From Clostridium sp. (lineage in GTDB: Bacteria; Bacillota; Clostridia; Clostridiales; Clostridiaceae): a stretch of DNA of 64,000 nucleotides. Positions within the stretch are counted from its first letter, which is position 1. Each line of letters starts with the position of its first letter. Location: the NCBI RefSeq assembly GCF_022482905.1, contig NZ_JAKVOI010000001.1:1117958-1181957 (forward strand). The letters are read 5' to 3'. Positions 26,271 through 35,359 of this stretch are shown one piece after another. The notes beneath the pieces were generated by a model. It did no database searches. It was not told the origin of the DNA and was given only the letters and a program-made list of their open reading frames with translations. Made by a program: the position numbers and the translations under genes.

Positions 26271-27194
26271 TTATTTCAAACTGTTATAAATCATTTCAAG
26301 ATTATCCTTCATGCTCTGAATATAGTTTTTATTGTCTTCCTTGCTTTCAATTGTGTATATCTTTTCAACCTTTGCTCCTACTTCTTTGGCAAGTGTATTG
26401 GAAACTTTAGGACTTACCATGTCTTCTACAAATATGGTTTTGATTTTATTTTTCCTGCAGTACTCAACCAATTCTTCAAGTTTTTTAGGTGAGGGCTCAC
26501 CTTCAGCAAACACGCCTTCTACACTATTTTGTTTCAAATTGTAGTCCCTGCACAAATATGCAAAAGCTGCATGACCTGTTACAAAATTTTTATTTTTTAC
26601 CGAGGCGAATTTTTTATTATATTCATTGTAGAGATCATTAAGCTGCTTTGAAAAGTCCTCGTAGTTCTTTTCATAGTAACTTTTGTTTGAAGGATCTGCC
26701 TTTATCAGAGCATCCTTTATGTTTTTTGATTGAATTTCAGCACCTTTTAAGCTTATCCATAGATGAGGGTCATATTCACCATGTTCTTTTATTTCGTCAG
26801 CATCGGTGTTCTTGATTGGATCTGCTCCCTTTGATGCATCTACTGCAATCAAATTTTTATTTCCCGAAGAATTTATAACATCATCTTTCCATGATTCCAT
26901 TCCCAATCCACTGTATACAAATATATCTGCATCGTTTAAAACTTTGAGATCTTTTGCAGTTGGCTCAAAATCATGGGGTTCGGTACCATTTGGAATCATT
27001 GTTGTAATATCTATTTTATCCTTTCCAATAGCTGATGCAAATTCTCTCATTGCATTGAATGATACGACTACTTTTATTTTGGACTGCTTTTCATTTGCTG
27101 TATTTGTTTTGTTTGCATTACCGCATCCAGAAAAAATGAACATAATACATGCAAGAATTATGCTTAATATAGATAACCTATTTTTTTTGAACAT
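26271..27194 (-). CDS. Zinc/manganese ABC transporter substrate-binding lipoprotein (ZnuA-like)
   Basis: This 307-residue protein has a signal with lipobox FIFSGC and a cluster A-I metal-binding fold. Metal ligands fit the family: His in GTEPHDFEPTAKDL, His in DPHLWIS, His in VTGHAAFAYLC, and an acidic residue in FVEDMVSPK. A short acidic/His stretch (DEIKEHGEYD) precedes DPHLW, a small version of the His-rich loop typical of zinc binders. The permease and ATPase are not next to it, so it must dock to a transporter encoded elsewhere. A 37-bp palindrome covers its promoter. Confidence 0.9.
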   Translation of the reverse strand: MFKKNRLSILSIILACIMFIFSGCGNANKTNTANEKQSKIKVVVSFNAMREFASAIGKDKIDITTMIPNGTEPHDFEPTAKDLKVLNDADIFVYSGLGMESWKDDVINSSGNKNLIAVDASKGADPIKNTDADEIKEHGEYDPHLWISLKGAEIQSKNIKDALIKADPSNKSYYEKNYEDFSKQLNDLYNEYNKKFASVKNKNFVTGHAAFAYLCRDYNLKQNSVEGVFAEGEPSPKKLEELVEYCRKNKIKTIFVEDMVSPKVSNTLAKEVGAKVEKIYTIESKEDNKNYIQSMKDNLEMIYNSLK

Positions 27195-27212
27195 CCTGGT
27201 TCCCCCTTAAAA

Positions 27213-27276
27213 ATATATGTAAATGCAACTAAGTTGCATTTACATATATAATACATGACAAAATAAATTTTGTCAA
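27213..27276 (-). promoter_or_regulatory. Promoter with a 37-bp perfect palindromic operator for the zinc-binding gene
   Basis: On the minus strand, TTGACA (27271-27276) and TATTAT (27248-27253) are separated by 17 bp. A perfect palindrome, 27213-27249, overlaps the -10 edge and the start region. Each arm reads ATATATGTAAATGCAACT-like, with a single central A at 27231. The position and size suggest repression by a metal-sensing dimer such as Zur or an AdcR-like MarR protein. The core AACTAAGTT slightly resembles the AdcR box (AACYRGTT). Which regulator acts is inference. Confidence 0.8.
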
Positions 27277-27294
27277 TAAATACAAAAATACGTA

Positions 27295-27322
27295 TTGACA
27301 TTTATATAATATAAAGTATTAT
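27295..27322 (+). promoter_or_regulatory. Promoter of the NusG-domain-II gene
   Basis: TTGACA (27295-27300) and TATTAT (27317-27322) with a 16-bp spacer lie just ahead of the AGGTGAGG site and ATG at 27344. Confidence 0.65.
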
Positions 27323-27343
27323 ATAAAAATAGGTGAGGCGTAT

Positions 27344-27748
27344 ATGAAAAAAGGAGATAAAATTGCAGCTGCATTTATAGGTATATTGATTATTGCAAGT
27401 ATAGTGGCAAGCTTTTTATATATGGGATATGGATATAAGCTGCATAAAATTGCTGTTATAAAGGAAAATGGCAAAATAACAAAAATTATAGATTTGGATA
27501 AAGTGAAATATGGTTATGAGTTTACTGTAAAGTACGATAAAATTCATTTTAACAAGGTTGAAGTTGAGAAAGGAAGAATCCGCATTTCGGATTCAGACAG
27601 TCCTCAAAAAATAGGAATGAAGATGGGATGGATATCAGAACCCGGTGAAAGTGTAATATGTATTCCATATAAGCTTGTAATAGAGATAGAAGGGAAGAGT
27701 TCAGAAAAGAATAATATTGATGCTGTTGTAGGGCAGCCTGGCAGTTGA
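27344..27748 (+). CDS. NusG domain II family membrane-anchored protein
   Basis: This 134-residue protein has an N-terminal membrane helix (about residues 7-28) and an extracytoplasmic beta domain (about 35-125). The pattern IRISDSDSPQKIGMKMGWIS, followed by ICIPYKLVIEI, is the NusG domain II-like family. Such proteins often sit with FMN-binding proteins, ApbE or a Gx transporter in redox loci. To my knowledge, EetA of the Listeria extracellular electron transfer locus is of this type. Here it stands alone between two promoters and a terminator, 13 kb from the ndh2 cluster. The role is unproven. Confidence 0.75.
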   Translation: MKKGDKIAAAFIGILIIASIVASFLYMGYGYKLHKIAVIKENGKITKIIDLDKVKYGYEFTVKYDKIHFNKVEVEKGRIRISDSDSPQKIGMKMGWISEPGESVICIPYKLVIEIEGKSSEKNNIDAVVGQPGS

Positions 27749-27758
27749 TAAAATTTAT

Positions 27759-27814
27759 AAAGCATCAAAATATAGTTTGTGTTTAATCACTATATTTTGA
27801 TGCTTTATTTTTTT
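27759..27814 (+). terminator. Strong intrinsic terminator
   Basis: A perfect 18-bp stem (AAAGCATCAAAATATAGT, 27759-27776, with 27789-27806) is followed by ATTTTTTT. It ends the NusG-domain-II transcript. Confidence 0.9.
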
Positions 27815-27900
27815 GTTGAAAAAATTTTAACGCTTGTAGAAGTTATATTTGAAACATTATTGAATAGTATTTATTAAAATTAGATTAAGGGGTGATGGTA

Positions 27901-29040
27901 TTGGTTAAGAAATTACATAAATATATTTTTATGGCAGTATTTATATTGATATTTATTGCATGTCCTATCTTTGCAGAAGCAGACGGCATAAGCAGCACAG
28001 AAAATACCTCAAGTGAAAACTCGAATTTAGTTAGGGCCAGGATTATACAATCATCAGTCAAAAATAAGGGGGGTATGGATGCCGGAGATAAAACTCTTGT
28101 AGTAAAAGAGCAGATTTTAAAGATAAATATAATAGAAGGAAAACATTCAGGAGAAAAATTGGATGTTACCCATGATATGCAGCCATCAAAACCTGACAAT
28201 ATAGAGTATAAAGTTGGTGATGAGGTATTTTTATCAATAAGTGAAGGTGCTGATGGAAGCATAAATTCAGCAAGTGTGTATCAGGTCGTAAGAGATAAAC
28301 CACTTTCCCATTTACTATTTCTTTTTATATTTTCCATGGTTTTGATTGGCGGATTCAAGGGAGTAAAATCATTGGTGTCACTTGGAATAACGTGCCTGAT
28401 TATATTAAAGGTGTTTCTACCTTCTATTTTACAAGGACATAATCCTATAACGCTTTCCATATCAATTTGTATAGTTATAACGATAATCAATTTGGTTATA
28501 GTAAGCGGGTTTAATAAGAAGACTACTGCTGCGATTTTAGGTACAAGCGGAGGTGTCATTATATCAGGCATCATAGCTTTTATGTCAATAAATTCAGCAA
28601 GGGTTTTGGGAGTTGGAACGGGTGATGCCCAGCTTCTTATGGACACACCATTAAAAAATCCACTTAACTTTAAAGCTATTTTATTTGGCTCAATACTTAT
28701 AGGTACATTGGGGGCAGTAATGGATGTAAGTATGTCCATAGCTTCCACCATGAAAGAATTAAGGGAGAACAATCCTGGCATGCCGCGTGGAAAAATAGTA
28801 AAAGCGGGAATGAGTGTAGGAAGGGATATTATGGGTACTATGGCTACAACCCTTATATTGGCATATATAAGTGGTGCAATATGCCTGGTTTTAGGATATA
28901 TGGCGAACAACAGCACATTTGTCGATATAGTGAACCAGGATATGATAGCCTGTGATATAATAAAGACTTTTGCCAGCAGTATAGGATTGATATTTACTAT
29001 TCCTATTACAGCATTTATATATTTAATTTTGGACTGTTAG
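27901..29040 (+). CDS. YibE/F family membrane protein
   Basis: This protein of about 380 residues has an N-terminal signal or anchor, a soluble extracytoplasmic domain of about 100 residues (with LRINIIEGKHSGE-like and KVGDEVFL OB-type strands), then seven or so membrane helices. This is the YibE/YibF family of unknown function. The TTG at 27901 is preferred because AAGGGGTGAT ends four bases before it. GTG 27892 and ATG 27895 are in frame but overlap the ribosome site. It is followed by spoIIP. Confidence 0.8.
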   Translation: MVKKLHKYIFMAVFILIFIACPIFAEADGISSTENTSSENSNLVRARIIQSSVKNKGGMDAGDKTLVVKEQILKINIIEGKHSGEKLDVTHDMQPSKPDNIEYKVGDEVFLSISEGADGSINSASVYQVVRDKPLSHLLFLFIFSMVLIGGFKGVKSLVSLGITCLIILKVFLPSILQGHNPITLSISICIVITIINLVIVSGFNKKTTAAILGTSGGVIISGIIAFMSINSARVLGVGTGDAQLLMDTPLKNPLNFKAILFGSILIGTLGAVMDVSMSIASTMKELRENNPGMPRGKIVKAGMSVGRDIMGTMATTLILAYISGAICLVLGYMANNSTFVDIVNQDMIACDIIKTFASSIGLIFTIPITAFIYLILDC

Positions 29041-29142
29041 TTATTTAATATAATTCTATATCATATAAATTAACTGATGAGAATAAATGTACAAACTAAT
29101 GAAGGGGAGGGAAGCGGCTTTTAAATCTGAAGCAGCGAGTAT

Positions 29143-30198
29143 ATGAATTATAGGAAATTTAGCAGGAGAGACAATCCAAAATTAGAAATTTTGACTTTAA
29201 TTATAAGTCTTGTATTTGTAATAATTTTGCCATATTTAGTTGAGGCAAGTAATAATACCAATAAGAACGTTAGAGGAAATATGTTTTATGTGCAGGTGCT
29301 GAACTATGCAATGCCGGCAGTTAAAGCTACTTGCTTCAATGAAGATGATATGGCCGAAAACAGTTTTTCTCTAGACAACTCACCTCTGGAGATTTTCAGC
29401 ATAAATATTAGAAATCCACTGTCAATACTGGGAAGAGAAATGGCTTTTTTAGGTCTTGATGTTTCAAATAACAGTATTGATGAATTTAAATTGGACAATA
29501 AGCAGGTAGCCAAAGCGGGAGACAGTGAAAATTTGAGCAGGGGAAGCAGTTCAACCACATCAAAGGGAAGTGATATATTTGATCCAAGTCTAAAGAGAAC
29601 CATGAATAAAGAAAAACCAGATGTACTTATATACCATACCCATACTACAGAAAGTTATAAACCAGGAGGAGCGAACAGCTTTGATGATGATAAAAATGTA
29701 TGTGCAGTAGGTGACCAATTGGTGGCGGAGTTGAATAAATACGGCATATCCGCAATAAATGACAAGACAGTGCATGATGCAGAAGCATATACGCAAAGTT
29801 ACGCAAGATCTTCTGTTACTTTGGACAAATATTTGAAGAAATATGGAGACTTCAAGCTAATAATAGATATGCACAGGGATGCTACGGAAAATAAAAATTC
29901 AGTTACAATGAATATAAACGGAGAAAATATATCCAAATTCATGCTTGTGATGGCAAGAAAAAATCCTCATTTTGACAAAAATATGGCGTTGGCAAATCAA
30001 ATAGTTAATTTGGCAAATCAATTGTATCCAGGATTATCAAAAGGAGTTTGCTACTATAATTATGGTACTAGATATTTCAATCAGGACAAGAGCAACAATG
30101 CAATACTGCTGGAAGTGGGAGCGGATCTAAATACTACAGAAGAATCAAAAGCATCAATGAAATATATGGCCAGGATACTTGCCCAGATTATAAAATAA
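29143..30198 (+). CDS. spoIIP: Stage II sporulation protein P
   Basis: This 351-residue protein has one N-terminal membrane helix (about residues 16-33) and an extracytoplasmic amidase/endopeptidase domain. Zinc-site motifs are HTHTTESY, IDMHRDA and ILLEVG near the C-terminus. SpoIIP cleaves peptidoglycan with SpoIID and SpoIIM during engulfment. It is direct evidence that the organism makes endospores. A linker rich in Ser/Gly (about 125-145) lies between anchor and catalytic domain. In B. subtilis the gene is sigma-E driven; I could not place such a promoter with confidence. Confidence 0.93.
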   Translation: MNYRKFSRRDNPKLEILTLIISLVFVIILPYLVEASNNTNKNVRGNMFYVQVLNYAMPAVKATCFNEDDMAENSFSLDNSPLEIFSINIRNPLSILGREMAFLGLDVSNNSIDEFKLDNKQVAKAGDSENLSRGSSSTTSKGSDIFDPSLKRTMNKEKPDVLIYHTHTTESYKPGGANSFDDDKNVCAVGDQLVAELNKYGISAINDKTVHDAEAYTQSYARSSVTLDKYLKKYGDFKLIIDMHRDATENKNSVTMNINGENISKFMLVMARKNPHFDKNMALANQIVNLANQLYPGLSKGVCYYNYGTRYFNQDKSNNAILLEVGADLNTTEESKASMKYMARILAQIIK

Positions 30199-30296
30199 AT
30201 AATTGCAGCTATCATGCTTTTAATTTACTTGAACTATAAAAAGTTGTAATATTAATGTATAGAGCACGACAATCATTTTTACAGGAGGTAATTTTA

Positions 30297-30776
30297 ATGG
30301 AAAAGATAGCAAGTTTTACAGTTAACCACCTCAAGCTTAAACCGGGTGTATATGTTTCAAGAAAGGATAAATTTGGAGATACAGTTATTACTACTTTTGA
30401 TATAAGAATGACCAGCCCGAATGATGAGCCTGTCATGAATACTGCAGAAGTTCATACTATCGAACATCTGGGTGCAACTTTTTTGAGAAATCACAAGGAC
30501 TTTGCTTCTAAAACAGTATATTTCGGACCAATGGGCTGCAGAACAGGATTCTATCTTATTCTTGGTGGAGATTATGAATCAAAGGATATAGTAGGTTTAT
30601 TGAAGGAAATGTATAGATTTATTGCAGACTTCGAGGGAGATGTACCTGGAGCTGCGGCAAAAGACTGCGGTAATTATCTGGACATGAATCTTCCTATGGC
30701 CAAATACTGGGGTAGGAAATATCTTGACGATGTATTGTCAGATATATCTGATGAAAGATTAAATTATCCAGATTAG
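30297..30776 (+). CDS. luxS: S-ribosylhomocysteine lyase
   Basis: This 159-residue enzyme cleaves S-ribosylhomocysteine to homocysteine and the autoinducer-2 precursor. Metal ligands His53 and His57 (HTIEHL) and Cys124 (AKDCGNYLDMN) are present, as is catalytic Cys81 (GPMGCRTGFY). The ATG at 30297 follows ACAGGAGGTAATTTTA; an earlier in-frame ATG at 30255 lacks a site. It is part of the activated methyl cycle. A 7-bp inverted repeat (30791-30797 and 30814-30820) follows it without a T-run. Confidence 0.96.
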   Translation: MEKIASFTVNHLKLKPGVYVSRKDKFGDTVITTFDIRMTSPNDEPVMNTAEVHTIEHLGATFLRNHKDFASKTVYFGPMGCRTGFYLILGGDYESKDIVGLLKEMYRFIADFEGDVPGAAAKDCGNYLDMNLPMAKYWGRKYLDDVLSDISDERLNYPD

Positions 30777-30845
30777 TTTGTACTAAATAATAGCAGGTGA
30801 TAAATTGTGATTGCCTGCTATGGTAAAAAGGAGTGGCTTCGATTG

Positions 30846-31382
30846 ATGAGGGAAATTGAAATACGCAGAAGTATAAGAAAATACAAGGATAAGGCAGTCA
30901 GTGATGATAATATAAAACGGCTGCTGGAAAGTGCAAGGCTGGCACCGTCGGGCAGCAATACCCAGCCCTGGCGGTTTATTGTGATAAAGTCGCAAGATAT
31001 GAGGGAAAAGATTTCTAGGGTGTGCCACAATCAGCAGTGGATGACAACTGCGCCATTATTTGTAGCCTGTGTAGGTGATATGGAATCTAGAATTGGAGAT
31101 GGAGAAAATTCTAATATAGATGAAACAAGTCCTGAAGAGGAAGTTAAACAGATAATCAGGGATACTGCAATTGCATCGGAGCATATTGTCCTCGAGGCAC
31201 AGGAGTTGGGACTGGGGGCCTGTTGGGTTGCATGGTTTACCCAGAAGGATATAAGACCTGTTTTGAATGTACCTGAAAGTAAATATGTTGTAGCCGTACT
31301 TGTAATTGGATATCCGGATGAATCACCGGAACAGAGACCAAGAAAGAAGCTTGAGGATATAGTTCATTACGAAAAGTGGTAG
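30846..31382 (+). CDS. Nitroreductase-family flavoprotein
   Basis: This protein of about 178 residues is of the FMN-dependent nitroreductase family. FMN-binding features are the RRSIRKY N-terminal arginines, APSGSNTQPWRF, and GLGACWVAWF near the C-terminal half, with VLVIGYP and PRKKLED ending. It is likely a NAD(P)H-dependent reductase with broad substrate range. The ATG at 30846, or the TTG just before it, follows AAAAGGAG; a GTG at 30807 could extend it by 13 residues. It overlaps the longer frame of the next gene. Confidence 0.85.
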   Translation: MREIEIRRSIRKYKDKAVSDDNIKRLLESARLAPSGSNTQPWRFIVIKSQDMREKISRVCHNQQWMTTAPLFVACVGDMESRIGDGENSNIDETSPEEEVKQIIRDTAIASEHIVLEAQELGLGACWVAWFTQKDIRPVLNVPESKYVVAVLVIGYPDESPEQRPRKKLEDIVHYEKW

Positions 31383-31426
31383 AAATATCATTTCAAGATA
31401 ATTGGGGAGTAGAGGAGGAGTTCAAC

Positions 31427-32893
31427 TTGCATAAAGATACAGAAAAATGGATTCCCGATAAAAAATCACTTGTTCCCATATATAAACAGATAATTATGTA
31501 TATAAGAGAAAAAATATCTACGGGGCAATGGACTATAGGTAAAAAACTCCCCACACAGAGAGAAATGGCAAAAAATTTCAATGTAAACAGGAGTACGGTA
31601 ATAGAAGCACTGAATGAGCTAAAATCAGAAGGACTTATAGATGGAAAGGGAGGCAGAGGAACTGTAGTTGTAAATAATACATGGTCATTACTGGCATCGA
31701 TTAACAGGCCTGACTGGGACAGTTATATAAAGTATGGTATTTATAAGCCGAATTTACGTACAATTCAGATTATAAACAAACTTGAATTTCAAAATGACAT
31801 AATTCGTATTGGAACTGGAGAACTTTCTCCGGAGCTGTTTCCATGTGATATGATGAAAAAGATAATGAACAGAATTTCAGATAAGATATATTCTCTTGGA
31901 TATGAAGAGCCCAAAGGCTCCTTGTATCTTAGAAAGATAATAGGTGAATATGTAAAAAAAATTGGAATAAATGCTTCTCCAGAATCCATTTTAATTGTAT
32001 CAGGATCTCTTCAGGCACTTCAACTGATTTCCACGGGGATTTTGCAGGTGGATTCCACGGTAATAGTGGAAAAACCGTCATATTTGAAATCACTTCGCAT
32101 TTTTCAATCTTCAGGAATAAACCTGAAAGGCGTTCCAATGGATCATCGTGGTATAAAAATAGAGGAACTTGTTAATTCAATTGATCGTAATACATCACTG
32201 CTGTATTCTATACCGACCTATCATAATCCTACTGGTGTAGTTATGCCGTTAAGCAGGAGAAAAAAATTGATGGATGTATGTATGATAAACAGGATACCAA
32301 TTATAGAAGACGATGCATACAGGGAACTTTGGATAGATGAAGTTCCGCCGTATCCATTAAAATCAATGGATACAAATGGAACGGTGCTGTATATGGGAAC
32401 TGTGTCGAAATCACTGGCACCTGGATTCAGAATAGGATGGATTATAGGACCTGAACCTGTTATAGAACGTCTTGGAGATATAAAAATGCAGAATGATTAT
32501 GGAGCAAGCTCAATTTCACAGATCGCTATAGCGGAATGGATGTCCAGCGGACTGTATGATAAATACATGGATGAACTTCGCAAGGATATAAAAAATAGAA
32601 GAGATAATGCGCTTTATATGCTGAAGAAGTATTTTCATGATATAGCAACATGGACAAGACCCAGCGGCGGCTTTTATATATGGATGAAAATAAATTCTGG
32701 AATATCAGTAGACAAGCTCTTTTCCTATGCATGTAAACAGGGAATACTTATAAATCCTGGCAGTATATATGATTTTTCAAAGAACTCCTTTATAAGAATT
32801 TCCTATTCATATGCCTCATATTCTCAAATGGAGTTTGCTTTGAAAAAACTGTCTGATATAGTTAGGAGTATGATTAAATCCTGCCGAGGTTAA
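31427..32893 (+). CDS. MocR-type (GntR-aminotransferase fusion) transcriptional regulator
   Basis: This 488-residue protein joins a GntR winged helix (IYKQIIMYIREKISTGQWTI, then KLPTQREMAKNFNVNRSTVIEAL) to a fold-type I aminotransferase domain. PLP-site motifs are YHNPTG, DDAYREL and the Schiff-base lysine in GTVSKSLAPGFRIGW. MocR proteins are regulators that sense a PLP-reactive amine or amino acid. The TTG at 31427 follows AGAGGAGGAG; a GTG at 31376 is upstream in frame but overlaps the nitroreductase. It lies 93 bases before an ArgO-like exporter, which may be its target. Confidence 0.88.
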   Translation: MHKDTEKWIPDKKSLVPIYKQIIMYIREKISTGQWTIGKKLPTQREMAKNFNVNRSTVIEALNELKSEGLIDGKGGRGTVVVNNTWSLLASINRPDWDSYIKYGIYKPNLRTIQIINKLEFQNDIIRIGTGELSPELFPCDMMKKIMNRISDKIYSLGYEEPKGSLYLRKIIGEYVKKIGINASPESILIVSGSLQALQLISTGILQVDSTVIVEKPSYLKSLRIFQSSGINLKGVPMDHRGIKIEELVNSIDRNTSLLYSIPTYHNPTGVVMPLSRRKKLMDVCMINRIPIIEDDAYRELWIDEVPPYPLKSMDTNGTVLYMGTVSKSLAPGFRIGWIIGPEPVIERLGDIKMQNDYGASSISQIAIAEWMSSGLYDKYMDELRKDIKNRRDNALYMLKKYFHDIATWTRPSGGFYIWMKINSGISVDKLFSYACKQGILINPGSIYDFSKNSFIRISYSYASYSQMEFALKKLSDIVRSMIKSCRG

Positions 32894-32986
32894 ATCTTTG
32901 GTTGGGTTGAATTTTTAAAATTTGGTTGCAGACATATAGGCAGATACTTAATATAATTAAAGAAAAAAGATCGACAGGAGGGAATT

Positions 32987-33637
32987 ATGTCAGTAGAGAA
33001 TTTTTTCCATGGATTGATATTGGGATTTGCCTATACTGCTCCAATAGGAATGCAAAATATGTATGTAATAAATTCAGCCTTGAACAATAGGAGACTTAGA
33101 GCCTGTATGACAGCAGCAGCCATTGTGTTTTTTGACTGTTCACTTGCCATAGCATGTTTTTTTGGAATTGGTTCCATAATTGAGAGGTCAATATATGTTA
33201 AACTAATTATTTTGTTTGCTGGATCCATTGCTGTTGTGTGTATCGGTATAAAGCTTATAATGGATAAATCCACCTGTATTAAAGGAAAATATACAGATGA
33301 TAATTTTACAAAAATAGTGATTGCAAGCTTTGTTGTGACATGGATGAATCCACAGGCTATTATTGATGGATCACTTTTGCTTGGAGGATTCAGGAGCTCA
33401 CTTGCATTATATGATGCCAATTTTTTTATAATGGGAGTATGTGCAGCTTCAATTATATGGTTTTTTATGTTGACAACTGTTGTAAGTACCTTCAAATATA
33501 GATTCAATAAAAAAATAATACGATTTATAAATGTAGTCTGTGGTTCAATTATAATTTTGTATGGATTAAAACTTGGAGTTAGTTTCATTTCCATGGCGGA
33601 GTATAGTATTCCCGCCATTTTTATATACCTCGTCTGA
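32987..33637 (+). CDS. LysE/ArgO-family amino acid exporter
   Basis: This 216-residue membrane protein has about six helices. The N-terminal PIGMQNMYVINSAL motif and VVTWMNPQAIIDG are characteristic of LysE/ArgO exporters of basic amino acids. A consensus ACAGGAGG site precedes the ATG. The MocR regulator upstream suggests control by an amino acid or polyamine. Its 3' end overlaps a small minus-strand reading frame (33566-33700). Confidence 0.85.
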   Translation: MSVENFFHGLILGFAYTAPIGMQNMYVINSALNNRRLRACMTAAAIVFFDCSLAIACFFGIGSIIERSIYVKLIILFAGSIAVVCIGIKLIMDKSTCIKGKYTDDNFTKIVIASFVVTWMNPQAIIDGSLLLGGFRSSLALYDANFFIMGVCAASIIWFFMLTTVVSTFKYRFNKKIIRFINVVCGSIIILYGLKLGVSFISMAEYSIPAIFIYLV

Positions 33638-33700
33638 AATTTCACCCATGAGTCCAGTGGAAGAATCGCCGTATACAAGATCTATATGTTTTTTTGTCAT
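33566..33700 (-). pseudogene. Possible truncated small gene overlapping the exporter 3' end
   Basis: The minus strand has an ATG at 33700 behind AAGGAA and a 44-codon frame to 33566. It reads MTKKHIDLVYGDSSTGLMGE and then ISDEVYKNGGNTILRHG. The HIDLVYGDSSTG start resembles the opening of DUF1835-type proteins (HIVFGDSxAG), which suggests a gene remnant cut off by the exporter gene. It may also be chance. I saw no continuation. Confidence 0.3.
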
Positions 33701-33789
33701 TTCCTTCTTTATAAGTAAATTACCAAAATACAAACACTCATTTACAACATAACAATGTTATGTTACACTATTATTAAGGAGTGAGATTT

Positions 33790-34422
33790 ATGGAGGAAAA
33801 TTTAATTTCTAAAAAAGAACTTCTGGAATTAAGTAATATATCTTATGGACAGCTTTATAGATGGAAACGGAAAAAATTGATACCCGAGGAATGGTTTATA
33901 AAAAAATCTTCTTTTACAGGTCAGGAAACTTTTTTCCCAAGAGAAGAAATGCTTGGTAGAATAGAGAGAATAAAAAGTATGAAGGATGATATATCCTTGG
34001 ATGATATGGCACAAATTTTTTCTAATAGAGTTTCAAATATTAAAATTTCTCATGATGATCTTATTGAAAAAGGCATTATTATGAAAAATGTTTTGAAAAT
34101 GTATAGTGATTTTAATGCTGATTTTTCTATTTATTCATTTAATGAAGTATTATACATGGATATACTGCAGGAATTTCTTACAGTAGGTAATATATCAGTG
34201 GAGGAAAGTAAAATTGTAATTCAGACCTTACAGGACAATTACAACAAATATTCCGGCAGAAATTGTGAGATAGTTTTTGTGAGGAAAATTGGGGTGGGAG
34301 TGTGTTTTATTTCACTGCTTCCAAATGAGATTTGTTTTGATAATTTATCCAAGGTAATTATGAGACTGGATATTGGTAAAGTTATAGAAAAGCTGAAATT
34401 AAAAATTGAGGAGCTGTTTTAA
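33790..34422 (+). CDS. YhbD-like (DUF4004) protein
   Basis: This 210-residue protein begins with a MerR-like helix-turn-helix: LISKKELLELSNISYGQLYRWKRKKLIP, then FTGQETFFPREEMLGRIERI. The rest is a helical domain of unknown function. It resembles Bacillus YhbD, whose gene also precedes a bactofilin-like pair. ATG 33790 follows AAGGAG; the GTG at 33781 is in frame but inside that site. The next gene starts one base after its stop, so the two are coexpressed. It may be a DNA-binding regulator of envelope functions. Confidence 0.75.
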   Translation: MEENLISKKELLELSNISYGQLYRWKRKKLIPEEWFIKKSSFTGQETFFPREEMLGRIERIKSMKDDISLDDMAQIFSNRVSNIKISHDDLIEKGIIMKNVLKMYSDFNADFSIYSFNEVLYMDILQEFLTVGNISVEESKIVIQTLQDNYNKYSGRNCEIVFVRKIGVGVCFISLLPNEICFDNLSKVIMRLDIGKVIEKLKLKIEELF

Positions 34423-34423
34423 A

Positions 34424-35209
34424 ATGGAAGAAAGAAAAGATCTTAAGATTTCAGGTTCGGGAAGTGTTGGAGGAGGAATATATAATGAAGTGAAAATTAG
34501 CGGTTCGGGAAAAATCAATGGGGATATAGACTGTAAATTTTTGAAGGTAAGCGGGTCTGGTGAAATACAGGGAAGTGTGGTGGTAAATGGGGACATCAAG
34601 TTTAGTGGATCAGGCAGAATAAAAGGAAATATTAAATCGGATAGAATAGATATAAGCGGTTCCATGAAGGTTGAAGGAAATATAGAAAAGGCTGATGAGT
34701 TTAAAGCAAGCGGATCATCCAGTGTTTCAGAAGATGCGAAAATTGCAAAGATGAAGATATCTGGAAGTAGCAGTGTAGGTGGAAATTTATATGCGGAAGA
34801 AGTAGAAATATCAGGAGGAATAAATGTAAAAGGGGATTGCGAAAGTGAAAATTTCAAAGCGCATGGATTTATACGAATTGGAGGACTTTTAAATGCGGGC
34901 CAAATAAATATGGTTCTGCATGGAAAATCTGTGGCAAGAGAAATAGGGGGAGAAAATATAAATATAAGGATGTCAGCATTTGATGAATCAATAGTAGGAA
35001 AGCTTTTAAGGTCCGCATTTTTTTATAAAAAAGAACTTGTTGTCGAATCCATAGAGGGAGATGACATATATCTTGAAGGAACTACAGCTGATATAGTTAG
35101 GGGAAAAAATATTACCATAGGAAGGGAGTGTAATATAAATAGAGTAGAGTACAGCGGCAAGATAAATATTATAAATGGTGGAAAAGTTGAAAGACAGGTT
35201 AGAATTTAA
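34424..35209 (+). CDS. Bactofilin-like polymer-forming protein (YhbE/YhbF-like)
   Basis: This 261-residue protein is built of short repeated beta strands. Units of the form (K/V)ISGSG(S/K)(V/I)xGxI recur every 10 or so residues through about residue 150 (ISGSGSVGG, ISGSGKING, VSGSGEIQG, FSGSGRIKG, ISGSMKVEG, ASGSSSVSE, ISGSSSVGG). This is the right-handed beta-helix pattern of bactofilins. The C-terminal part changes to less regular strands. It is probably a cytoplasmic polymer. It resembles the B. subtilis yhbE/yhbF gene products; here a single, longer protein follows the YhbD-like gene. Confidence 0.82.
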   Translation: MEERKDLKISGSGSVGGGIYNEVKISGSGKINGDIDCKFLKVSGSGEIQGSVVVNGDIKFSGSGRIKGNIKSDRIDISGSMKVEGNIEKADEFKASGSSSVSEDAKIAKMKISGSSSVGGNLYAEEVEISGGINVKGDCESENFKAHGFIRIGGLLNAGQINMVLHGKSVAREIGGENINIRMSAFDESIVGKLLRSAFFYKKELVVESIEGDDIYLEGTTADIVRGKNITIGRECNINRVEYSGKINIINGGKVERQVRI

Positions 35210-35359
35210 GCAAAATAAATATTTGAACACGAAATCAACATGTGATAAAATTAACATGGGTAGTATCGTTTTGAACTGCACCAAAAGTGTTATTAATTTA
35301 ATATTAAGGTCAAATGGGGGTAAGTATAAGCTATTTACTACGAAAGCGACGGTGATGCT

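Noticed and set aside
28281-28916. Long minus-strand open frame inside the YibE/F gene
   Set aside because: Shadow of a hydrophobic coding region; no family motif seen.
33031-33678. Minus-strand open frame across the ArgO-like exporter
   Set aside because: Antisense shadow; the plus-strand protein has clear LysE-family motifs.
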